Source: CAZJYC01 sp964550165 (lineage in GTDB: Bacteria > Acidobacteriota > Aminicenantia > Aminicenantales > Aminicenantaceae). Taken from it: a stretch of DNA of 7,252 nucleotides. This document shows, piece after piece, positions 1 to 5,154 of the stretch. Every line of letters begins with the position of its first letter. Position 1 is the stretch's first letter. The DNA lies in NCBI GenBank assembly GCA_964550165.1, contig CAZJYC010000101.1, forward strand, positions 1 to 7,252, read 5' to 3'. The notes beneath the pieces were generated by a model that was not told the origin of the DNA, did no database searches, and saw only the letters and a program-made list of their open reading frames with translations. The position numbers were made by a program, and so were the translations under genes.

Positions 1-213
1 AGCCCAGGAGCCTTCGGCGCGCCTCTCTTCACCGAGATTCGCTCTGCCCTTTATGATTATGACCAGCGGCCCAAAATCGTGAATTATGTCTATGGGCTCG
101 GTGGAAGGGATATCATGGTCGAGCATTTCAAAGAAGTCGCTTCGACATTGGAAAAAGTTGCTGAGGGCGGGAAAGTTGAGGAAATGTGCGGCTACATCAA
201 CCTGAGAGAGTAA
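1..213 (+). CDS. porA: Pyruvate:ferredoxin oxidoreductase alpha subunit, C-terminal fragment
   Basis: The frame is open from the first base and stops at TAA 211-213, giving the last 70 residues of a larger protein. The tail has the features of the alpha subunit of archaeal-type 2-oxoacid:ferredoxin oxidoreductase: a Gly-Ala-Phe-Gly-Ala-Pro-Leu stretch at the start, then a Tyr-Gly-Leu-Gly-Gly-Arg-Asp motif, which belong to the C-terminal domain. This subunit carries part of the thiamine diphosphate site and pairs with beta. It ends 12 bases before porB, so the two are co-transcribed; gamma and delta genes are probably upstream, as in the usual gamma-delta-alpha-beta order. Substrate (pyruvate rather than another 2-oxoacid) is inferred from the resemblance of both subunits to Por and is less certain than the family. 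Confidence 0.9.
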   Translation, partial: SPGAFGAPLFTEIRSALYDYDQRPKIVNYVYGLGGRDIMVEHFKEVASTLEKVAEGGKVEEMCGYINLRE

Positions 214-225
214 AGGAGGGAGAAA

Positions 226-1152
226 ATGGCAAAGCTTAAAGATTTAGCAGCGATGGAAGACAGATTGGTTGCGGGCCACGGCATGTGCTTGGGTTGTGGA
301 ATCCCGCTCATTTTTAAAATCGTCCTCAGGGCAACCGAGGACCCTCTGATCATCGCCAATGCCACGGGCTGCCTTGAGGTTTGCACGACCATATTTCCCC
401 GGACTTCATGGAATGTGACCTGGATTCACAGCGCATTCGAGAATGCAGCCTCGACCATTGCCGGCGTTGAGGCCATGTATAAAGCTTTAAAAAGAAAGGG
501 AAAGATACCTGCGGACAAAAAGATTAAATTCCTGGGAGTGGGAGGCGACGGCGGAACCTATGATATCGGAATCCAGGCCCTTTCCGGGGCGGTGGAAAGA
601 GGGCATGACATCGTTTATGTCTGCTATGACAATAATGCTTACGCTAACACCGGAGGGCAAAGGTCATCAGCAACTCCATTTGGAGCCTCAGCCACGACTT
701 CTCCTGAAGGAAAGAAAATTCCTGGAAAGCTGCAGCGGCGAAAAGACCTGACCCAGATTCTTGTCGCCCATAAAATTCCCTACGTGGCCCAGGCCAGCCC
801 TGTGCGCTGGCAGGACCTTTACAACAAGGCGAAAAGGGCCTTTGAGATTGAGGGACCGGCATTCCTGAACGTTCTCTGTCTCTGTCCGACCGAATGGAAA
901 TATGATGAATCCCAGGGCATCCGGCTGGCCCAGCTTGCCCTTGAAACCTGCGCCTGGCCAATATATGAAGTCGAGAACGGCAAGTACAAAATTAATTACA
1001 AGCCCAAGGAGAAAAAGCCTGTCCTTGAGTGGCTCAAGCCTCAAGGGAGATTCCGCCACCTCTTCAAGGAAGAGAACGCCTGGCTGCTGGAGGAAATTCA
1101 GAAGCAGGTCGATGAAGACTGGGAAGAGCTGAACAAACTGGCCAGCCTCTGA
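226..1152 (+). CDS. porB: Pyruvate:ferredoxin oxidoreductase beta subunit
   Basis: A 308-residue protein of normal length for the beta subunit. It binds thiamine diphosphate and an iron-sulfur cluster and catalyses oxidative decarboxylation of pyruvate to acetyl-CoA with ferredoxin as acceptor, in the cytoplasm. Visible signs: Cys21-x-x-Cys24 in HGMCLGCG, Cys49 in the ATGC motif and Cys220 in LCPTEW, the expected four [4Fe-4S] ligands; the GDGG thiamine diphosphate motif at 107-110 with Asn136-Asn137 and Tyr139 before NTGGQ, which with it hold the Mg-diphosphate. The ATG at 226 is set by a strong AAGGAGGG ribosome site at 213-220, overlapping the end of porA. The last 23 codons and the 3' flank recur at 2434-2539 (see that repeat). 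It is followed by 50 bases and then converges with the ykgJ-like gene. Confidence 0.95.
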   Translation: MAKLKDLAAMEDRLVAGHGMCLGCGIPLIFKIVLRATEDPLIIANATGCLEVCTTIFPRTSWNVTWIHSAFENAASTIAGVEAMYKALKRKGKIPADKKIKFLGVGGDGGTYDIGIQALSGAVERGHDIVYVCYDNNAYANTGGQRSSATPFGASATTSPEGKKIPGKLQRRKDLTQILVAHKIPYVAQASPVRWQDLYNKAKRAFEIEGPAFLNVLCLCPTEWKYDESQGIRLAQLALETCAWPIYEVENGKYKINYKPKEKKPVLEWLKPQGRFRHLFKEENAWLLEEIQKQVDEDWEELNKLASL

Positions 1153-1185
1153 TTATCATCTTTAAGGGAACTCGGGCCAGAAAAT
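1080..1185 (+). repeat. Direct repeat, left copy (porB 3' end and flank)
   Basis: This stretch covers the last 23 codons of porB, its TGA stop and 33 bases beyond. It matches 2434-2539 without gaps at 94 of 106 positions by hand count. The left copy is the intact gene end. The match stops abruptly on both sides, at the codon for Trp286 on the left and after an A-rich run on the right. The two copies enclose the minus-strand Tat/YkgJ pair. Confidence 0.92.
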
Positions 1186-1201
1186 TGATTTGTTTGCCCG
1201 A
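1172..1201. terminator. Possible weak bidirectional hairpin between convergent genes
   Basis: TCGGGC at 1172-1177 pairs with GCCCGA at 1196-1201, leaving an 18-base AT-rich loop between porB and the end of the ykgJ-like gene. It sits where a terminator is expected for two convergent genes, but the stem is only six pairs, the loop is long and no clear T run follows on either strand. It overlaps the left repeat end, and the right repeat does not preserve the partner arm. Weak call. Confidence 0.22.
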
Positions 1202-1202
1202 A

Positions 1203-2009
1203 TTAGGGCTTGCCCTCGAGGGCTTCCAGCCATTCCTCCATGGCCCGGATGTGGAGGTCGATGGCCGCGTCGATGTCTGCGGGCAGAGTGATGGCCTTCG
1301 CGGCGCAGTATTTGGCGAGCGATGCGTCAATGTCCTGCCAAGGAGAGAGATAAGGGGCTGGCGCCGTGGCGGGCTCGTCCAAGGGGCCTGTTTCCAGTTC
1401 AGTCTCGGCTCGCGTGTGCGACTCCGCTCTTAATCCGCCCTGCTGGCTCGGCTCCATCCCGGCTTCCATCGTCTGTCCTGCTTGCAGGTTGCCCTCTTGG
1501 CCAAGCTCCGGATCAGGCCGGGCGCGTCCCAGGAGCTCGATCATGCGGCGGTAGATCTCGCCGTAACGCCGCGACCATACGAAGTAGGGTTCGACGCCTT
1601 GGGACTCGAGGAATTCGCCGACCGTCCCGTCGCGGCCTATCACGGCTTCGCAATCGGGCTGGGTGGCATACATCGCAAACGACTCCCTGCCTTCAGCGTC
1701 GGTCTTCCGTCCCAAGGGATACAGGCGGCAGACCAGAGGTCGACGGGCGTGGACACGGCATCCATCCGGGCCGACGAACACGCAACTGTCGTCCTCGGCT
1801 GTGCGCAGGGCAGTGCCGCCATGCTCTGTGTAGCGTGAGATTAATTCGGTCGTGCTGATTCTCAACACGCGTGACATCCCCAGGATCTCGTGGGGGCCGA
1901 CCAGGATGACCTTGCCCCGGCAGCAGCGGCTGCAGGCGCGACAGGTGAAGGAAAAGGGACTCTCGCGGCTGAGGTTAAAGGTGAGATGCAGCGCCTTTTC
2001 GTGGCTCAA
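1203..2009 (-). CDS. YkgJ-type CxxCxxCC cysteine-cluster protein
   Basis: A 268-residue protein of the YkgJ / UPF0153 group, described as putative zinc- or iron-chelating; the same fold signature occurs in flagellin lysine N-methylase (FliB). Exact role unknown. Visible: Cys23-x-x-Cys26-x-x-Cys29-Cys30 near the N-terminus, then Cys76, Cys84 and Cys94 in the C-x7-C-x9-C block with RRPLVCRLYPL, and Cys120. No signal peptide or membrane segment, so cytoplasmic. Residues about 165-222 are an unusual low-complexity linker rich in Gln, Glu, Ala, Gly, Thr and Pro, followed by a folded-looking tail (about 225-263). The start is a TTG at 2009-2007; no ATG or GTG lies nearby in frame, and the ribosome site is poor (GGAG about 14 bases upstream). 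It follows the Tat-signal gene by 21 bases in the same frame, so both are one transcription unit. GC content is higher than in porB. Confidence 0.85.
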   Translation of the reverse strand: MSHEKALHLTFNLSRESPFSFTCRACSRCCRGKVILVGPHEILGMSRVLRISTTELISRYTEHGGTALRTAEDDSCVFVGPDGCRVHARRPLVCRLYPLGRKTDAEGRESFAMYATQPDCEAVIGRDGTVGEFLESQGVEPYFVWSRRYGEIYRRMIELLGRARPDPELGQEGNLQAGQTMEAGMEPSQQGGLRAESHTRAETELETGPLDEPATAPAPYLSPWQDIDASLAKYCAAKAITLPADIDAAIDLHIRAMEEWLEALEGKP

Positions 2010-2030
2010 GACCCGTCTATGGCTCCAGCC

Positions 2031-2387
2031 TCAGAGTTTGGCCTCGATCTTGAGCATAGTCTGCTGAAGAATGCCGGTTCTGTACCACTTCATCTGCACG
2101 GCCGCGTTCATGTCGTTCTGCAGGTGTTTGAGAACGACGGACGGGAAGTCGGCGGCGTGGAGGAGCCGATTCCCCGCGTACCATTTCATCTCCGCCCGCT
2201 CCCACTTCATCCTGTGCTGCCGCATCAGATCCGCTTTTTCCCCCTTGTGGAGCTTGCTCTCGACCTGCGGGCCGGCTTCCCCCTCGCCGTGAAAGAAGCC
2301 GAACGAGGCGCAGAAGGCCGCGGCCGCCCCGGCGAGCTTGAGTGCATCACGCCGGCTGAGGATTTTGTTTTCCGTATTTTTTTTCAT
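2031..2387 (-). CDS. Small twin-arginine-signal protein with MKW motifs
   Basis: A 118-residue protein I do not recognise. The N-terminus is a twin-arginine export signal: Ser11-Arg12-Arg13-Asp-Ala-Leu-Lys followed by a hydrophobic Ala/Phe stretch (about 18-32), so the mature part of about 80 residues should be exported folded, often with a cofactor. The mature part is basic and repeats a Met-Lys-Trp motif three times: residues 60-62, 67-70 (MKWY) and 99-102 (MKWY), the first two seven residues apart. It has no cysteine after the signal region and no lipobox. An upstream in-frame extension exists, but ATG 2387 is chosen because it begins the Tat signal and lies just after a near-consensus promoter. 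The YkgJ-like gene follows directly, suggesting a joint function such as cofactor loading or modification; that is inference. Confidence 0.75.
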   Translation of the reverse strand: MKKNTENKILSRRDALKLAGAAAAFCASFGFFHGEGEAGPQVESKLHKGEKADLMRQHRMKWERAEMKWYAGNRLLHAADFPSVVLKHLQNDMNAAVQMKWYRTGILQQTMLKIEAKL

Positions 2388-2393
2388 GGCCCG

Positions 2394-2422
2394 ATTGTAG
2401 TCAGGCCGTCTGGGCTTGTCAA
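2394..2422 (-). promoter_or_regulatory. Near-consensus sigma-70 promoter for the Tat/YkgJ unit, leaderless
   Basis: On the minus strand TTGACA (2422-2417) is followed by a 17-base spacer and TACAAT (2399-2394). Only six bases separate the -10 box from the ATG at 2387, so transcription would begin at or next to the A of the start codon and the mRNA would have no leader or ribosome site. The promoter lies wholly between the gene and the porB remnant that begins at 2434, so it belongs to the inserted segment. Confidence 0.75.
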
Positions 2423-2433
2423 GTTTCCTTATT

Positions 2434-2539
2434 CTGGCTGCTGGAGGAAATTCAAAAGCAGGTCGAGGAAGACTGGGAGGAACTAAACAAACTGGCCAGA
2501 CTCTAATTCTCAACTTTAACTGAACTCAGGCCAGAAAAT
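2434..2539 (+). pseudogene. porB 3' remnant, right copy of direct repeat
   Basis: This is a truncated second porB end: 23 codons starting at Trp (2435), a TAA stop at 2504-2506 and 33 bases of matching flank. Compared with the intact gene there are 12 differences in 106 bases. Within the 24 codons there are seven: five are silent (including TGA to TAA) and two are conservative or mild (Asp to Glu, Ser to Arg). It has no start and no upstream porB sequence, so it cannot be expressed as a protein. The silent bias suggests that it came from a homologous functional porB which diverged before being cut, not from decay of a copied fragment. It ends three bases before the stop of the NfeD-like gene, which was probably the original downstream neighbour of a porB. 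Confidence 0.88.
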
Positions 2540-2541
2540 AG

Positions 2542-2850
2542 TCACAGATTTTTCTTTTTGTGCAGTTTCACTGATAGCGTGAGTCCTTCGACGTTTAGAA
2601 CCACTGCTTTATCGCCGGGTGAGAGTGGCTCATCGCTCGTGGCCCACCAGAGTTCACCATGGACAAAGACCTTTCCCTGGGTATTGCTCCATTCTTTGAC
2701 CTCGCCGACCTCTCCGATCAATGCCGAGCTTCCCGTTAAAGGTCTTCTTTTCTTTTTCAGGATGAGCCAGACCAGAGGCATAACGGCGTGCTCAATGAAT
2801 TCATAGAGCAAATAGGCTAGGAAAATGAAGAGTAAAACTTTCAGCGCCAT
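2542..2850 (-). CDS. Short NfeD-like membrane protein
   Basis: A 102-residue protein with one N-terminal membrane segment (about residues 3-30, with Leu/Phe/Val-rich sequence and a basic LKKKRR stop-transfer at 31-36) and a C-terminal OB-fold domain of the NfeD type (about 42-97). Family marks are Gly-Glu-Val-Gly-Glu-Val near 46-51, GKVFVHGELWWA at 59-70, the LSPGD turn at 76-80 and NVEGLTLSVK at 86-95. Short NfeD proteins often sit beside stomatin/flotillin-like genes and may shape membrane domains; no such partner is in this window. The ATG at 2850 has no clear ribosome site. It converges on the porB remnant. Confidence 0.8.
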   Translation of the reverse strand: MALKVLLFIFLAYLLYEFIEHAVMPLVWLILKKKRRPLTGSSALIGEVGEVKEWSNTQGKVFVHGELWWATSDEPLSPGDKAVVLNVEGLTLSVKLHKKKNL

Positions 2851-2900
2851 GGGTTACGTCCAGCTTTTCATTCAATATCTTATTATCTTATATTAGTCGT

Positions 2901-2929
2901 ATATTAATTAAAAATGATCCTGGTGGCAA
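2901..2929 (-). promoter_or_regulatory. Possible promoter for the NfeD-like gene
   Basis: On the minus strand TTGCCA (2929-2924) stands 17 bases from TAATAT (2906-2901), matching five and four of six consensus positions. It would start transcription near 2894, about 44 bases before the ATG at 2850. The whole 2870-2940 stretch is very AT-rich (14 G or C in 2881-2940), so chance matches are likely. Confidence 0.35.
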
Positions 2930-2961
2930 AAAAGCAAAAAAAACGTGCCGTTTCAGCATGC

Positions 2962-3200
2962 CTTCTGTAGTTTTTATTCATCCTTGGCAGAGTTTCCTGA
3001 GTCAAGCAATTTTTTTCTCGAATTCTGTTTAATTATATAAAATAATGCGAAGCGGATTTTTGAGCGGATATTGAGTTCGCAACACAAGAATCGTTATTTT
3101 TAACTTTCGAGATCAAGGCGCAGAGGTCTGGCAATGATAAAAAATTATCTCATCACCGCCTGGAGGAATATCCGGAAGTCCAAGGGATTTTCTTTCATCA
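2962..3200 (+). repeat. Direct repeat, left copy (permease leader plus 5' codons)
   Basis: This matches 4914-5154, the leader and first 22 codons of the downstream permease gene. The coding part differs at 5 of 67 bases, four of them silent; the non-coding part is less alike but collinear, with a 2-base length change near 3010. Shared landmarks are CTCGAATTC, ATATAAAATAATGCGA, ACAAGAATC, TTATTTTTAACTTT and GAGGTCTGGCAATG. It occupies most of the 456-base gap between the NfeD-like gene and the dipeptidase gene, and so may supply the promoter region for the latter. A loose TTGAGT (3071) / TATTTT (3095) pair lies inside it, but the right copy lacks the -35 part. Confidence 0.88.
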
Positions 3201-3214
3201 GAAAAATAAATTAA
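3134..3214 (+). pseudogene. Truncated 5' end of a MacB/FtsX-type permease gene
   Basis: ATG at 3134 opens the same reading frame as the full permease at 5088: codons 1-22 encode the same cytoplasmic N-terminal segment (ITAWRNIRKSKGFSF included) with only Leu for Phe at position 6. Similarity ends at 3200; then four unrelated codons lead to TAA at 3212-3214. It breaks off at the start of the first membrane segment, so the 26-residue product could not be a transporter. The ribosome site of the full gene (GGGGAGG) is reduced here to GCAGAGG. It could still be translated as a short leader peptide ahead of the dipeptidase gene, but nothing shows that it is. Confidence 0.85.
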
Positions 3215-3306
3215 AATAGGGGAAAATCATGAGGGATTTGTGACAAGCATCAAAAGGAAATTTTTGTGAGAGATAAATTGCAAACTCATGCAGGAGGCCT
3301 TAAAAA
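3215..3306 (+). promoter_or_regulatory. Leader of the dipeptidase gene with strong ribosome site
   Basis: This unique stretch between the permease remnant and the dipeptidase start is AT-rich and carries AGGAGG at 3292-3297, nine bases before the ATG at 3307, which fixes that start. I see no convincing promoter or hairpin in it. Transcription may therefore begin further upstream, inside the repeated permease leader. Confidence 0.6.
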
Positions 3307-4908
3307 ATGAAGAAATTATCTATTTTCAAAATTTTCTTGCTTTTCCTCGCATTCCTATTAGCGGTCACTCTCTTATTCACGACCGACGAAGCCCAGATAT
3401 CGCATGGATGCACATCGCTCATCGCGGGCAGAAAGGTTACCGTCGACGGCTCGATCCTGTTTGTGAAGACCGAAGACGACGGCTACAGGGAAGTCGACTA
3501 TCTCTGGTACATACCGCGCAAAGCGCACAAGCCCGATGCGGTCATCAAGCTCCAGAGTGGAGGAATAGTGCCTCAGGTCAGAGAGACGTATGCCTATTTC
3601 TGGGACCAGTGTCCTGGAACCTCTTTTTCCAATCAGTACATCAACGAATGGGGAGTTGCTTTCGGGAGCAACGCCTGCGCTTCAAAGGAAGATTCCGTTG
3701 AAAAGGTGGAGGAACGCGGGGACTTGGCCAAAGGCGGTATCGGCTTCAGCCTGCGAATTATACTTGCCGAAAGAGCAAAGACAGCTCGGGAAGCAGTGCT
3801 TCTTGCTGCCAAGCTTATTGATCAATACGGTTATAATGCCTCGGGACGATGTCTGAACATTGTTGGCCCGGATGAGGCATGGCAGCTCCAGATGGTGCGC
3901 GGCAAGATATACGTCGCCCGGAGAGTTAAAGATGATGAAGTGGCTATGATAGCCAACACCTTTAGCATCCGCGAAGTCAATATGGACGACAAAGAGAATT
4001 TCATCTGTTCTCCTAATCTGATTGAATATGCGATAAAAAGAGGCTGGTATGATCCGAAAAGCAGTGAGAAATTCGACTTTGCCAAGGCTTATGCTCCAGA
4101 AAACATCCATAAAAATCACAGCAATACCCATCGCGCCTGGAACATGGCCAGGTTGCTCAACAAAAATTTCCCCTTCACCATTAAGGATGCAGAAAATGGG
4201 CTCATGCCAGTCTCAGTCAAGCCGGACCGGAAAATGGCTCTCAAAGATGTCATGACCATTTTCAGAAACCATTACGAGGGAACAGAGCTCGATGAATCAG
4301 GATTTTTCGAGTCAAGAGAATACAAAAAGAGCCCGCACAAGACTCGTCACAACATCTGCAACTACGGCACCCATCGGACAACCGTGGTCCAGCAGAGAAA
4401 CTGGCTTCCAGTTGAGATTGGGACGGTGACCTGGCGAGCCCTTGACCAGCCCTGTGCCAGCGTTTTTGTCCCTTGGTATCTCGGGGCAACCCGAATTCCG
4501 GATGCCTTTCATAAAGCCCCTGAAAGCCTGTATACAACCAGAAGAGACCTTCTGGATTATCAGTTCAATGCGCCTCAGGAGACCTGGAAGCTGGACCTGG
4601 AATCAGCCTCCGGAATCTTTGCCTGCTTAGGCGGATTGGTGGATAACACCTATGGCCGGACAATAGACTACGTGCAGAAAGTCTGGAGCGATTTTGAAGA
4701 GGAGGAGTTTTCGCTGCAGGAGACTGTTGAAAAGAGCGCTCTTGAGCTCTACGAGAAGGATAAGAAACTGGCCAAAGATTTCCTCAACCTTTACACTGAA
4801 TCCCGGGCCTTGAAATCCTTGGAAGTGGCAAAAGGATTGGTTGATAAGATCCTGTGGCATCTTTGGGGCAAAGGAGGAGAGAGCAAGATGAGGTCCGGCA
4901 AAGGTTGA
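3307..4908 (+). CDS. Exported family C69 dipeptidase
   Basis: A 533-residue peptidase of family C69 (PepD-like N-terminal nucleophile hydrolases), which cleave dipeptides. Residues 1-29 form an export signal: MKK, then a Leu/Phe-rich core (8-24). Cys35 in HGCTSLIAGRKVTVDGS is the expected nucleophile, exposed when the leader is removed. Other family marks are INEWGVAFGSNA near 112-124, GGIGFSLRIILAERAKTAREAV near 143-164, the GPDEAWQLQMV block with ARRVKDDEVAMIANTF (near 187-219), and in the second half QQRNWLPVEIG and VPWYLGATRIPDAF. The DGS block continues KTED where many members have RNED; whether this changes specificity is unknown. It is longer than cytoplasmic lactobacillal PepD, chiefly through the signal and a charged C-terminal helix. 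Likely periplasmic or secreted, feeding peptide use. It is flanked on both sides by copies of the permease 5' region. Confidence 0.9.
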   Translation: MKKLSIFKIFLLFLAFLLAVTLLFTTDEAQISHGCTSLIAGRKVTVDGSILFVKTEDDGYREVDYLWYIPRKAHKPDAVIKLQSGGIVPQVRETYAYFWDQCPGTSFSNQYINEWGVAFGSNACASKEDSVEKVEERGDLAKGGIGFSLRIILAERAKTAREAVLLAAKLIDQYGYNASGRCLNIVGPDEAWQLQMVRGKIYVARRVKDDEVAMIANTFSIREVNMDDKENFICSPNLIEYAIKRGWYDPKSSEKFDFAKAYAPENIHKNHSNTHRAWNMARLLNKNFPFTIKDAENGLMPVSVKPDRKMALKDVMTIFRNHYEGTELDESGFFESREYKKSPHKTRHNICNYGTHRTTVVQQRNWLPVEIGTVTWRALDQPCASVFVPWYLGATRIPDAFHKAPESLYTTRRDLLDYQFNAPQETWKLDLESASGIFACLGGLVDNTYGRTIDYVQKVWSDFEEEEFSLQETVEKSALELYEKDKKLAKDFLNLYTESRALKSLEVAKGLVDKILWHLWGKGGESKMRSGKG

Positions 4909-4913
4909 TCCTG

Positions 4914-5154
4914 CTTCTGCGGTTAAGTTTCATCCTTGAGAGAATTTCCTGCAGCCAGGCAACCTTTTCTCTCGAATTCCGTTTATATATATAAAATAAT
5001 GCGAGGCGGATTTATAGGCCGAGACAGGATTCGCAAAACAAGAATCATTATTTTTAACTTTAGAGGTCAAAGCGGGGAGGTCTGGCAATGATTAAAAACT
5101 ATTTCATCACCGCCTGGAGGAACATCCGGAAGTCCAAGGGATTTTCCTTCATCA
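4914..5154 (+). repeat. Direct repeat, right copy (intact permease leader and 5' end)
   Basis: This is the intact partner of 2962-3200. It begins five bases after the dipeptidase stop and runs 67 bases into the permease gene. Conservation of the non-coding part between copies, particularly TATATAAAATAATGCGA around 4990 and TTATTTTTAACTTT around 5049-5062, marks candidate promoter or regulatory sequence for this permease family. No confident -35/-10 pair is kept in both copies. Confidence 0.88.
4938..4973 (+). terminator. Possible hairpin after the dipeptidase gene
   Basis: GAGAGAA (4938-4944) pairs perfectly with TTCTCTC (4967-4973), and inside the loop CCTG (4948-4951) pairs with CAGG (4956-4959). 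It lies 30 bases past the dipeptidase stop. It lacks a following T run, so it is not a classic terminator; an operator or mRNA structure is also possible. The left repeat copy does not keep the pairing, so it is specific to this copy. Confidence 0.3.

Noticed and set aside
1212..1223. Perfect 12-base palindrome GCCCTCGAGGGC
   Set aside because: It lies inside the final codons of the YkgJ-like gene with no loop and no T run, and looks like a chance result of GC-rich coding sequence.
1322..1858. Plus-strand open frame of 178 codons opposite the YkgJ-like gene
   Set aside because: It is Arg/Ser/Pro-rich with no recognisable domain and no ribosome site; it arises from the GC-rich antisense of the CxxCxxCC gene, whose frame carries clear family motifs.
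1186..2433. Insertion sequence carrying the Tat/YkgJ pair
   Set aside because: There is no transposase, no terminal inverted repeat and no short target duplication; the 106-base flanking repeats are gene ends, which points to homologous recombination instead.
1890..2486. Plus-strand open frame of 198 codons spanning the Tat-signal gene and the porB remnant
   Set aside because: It lies antisense to the Tat-signal gene, crosses the promoter and enters the porB remnant in the wrong frame, so it is a shadow frame.
2388..2513. N-terminal extension of the Tat-signal protein to 2513
   Set aside because: It would read through the promoter and the antisense of the porB remnant, and would bury the twin-arginine signal 42 residues inside the protein.
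3071..3100. TTGAGT / TATTTT promoter-like pair before the dipeptidase gene
   Set aside because: Only four of six matches in each box, and the -35 part is missing in the otherwise conserved right repeat copy, so it is mentioned only as a weak possibility.
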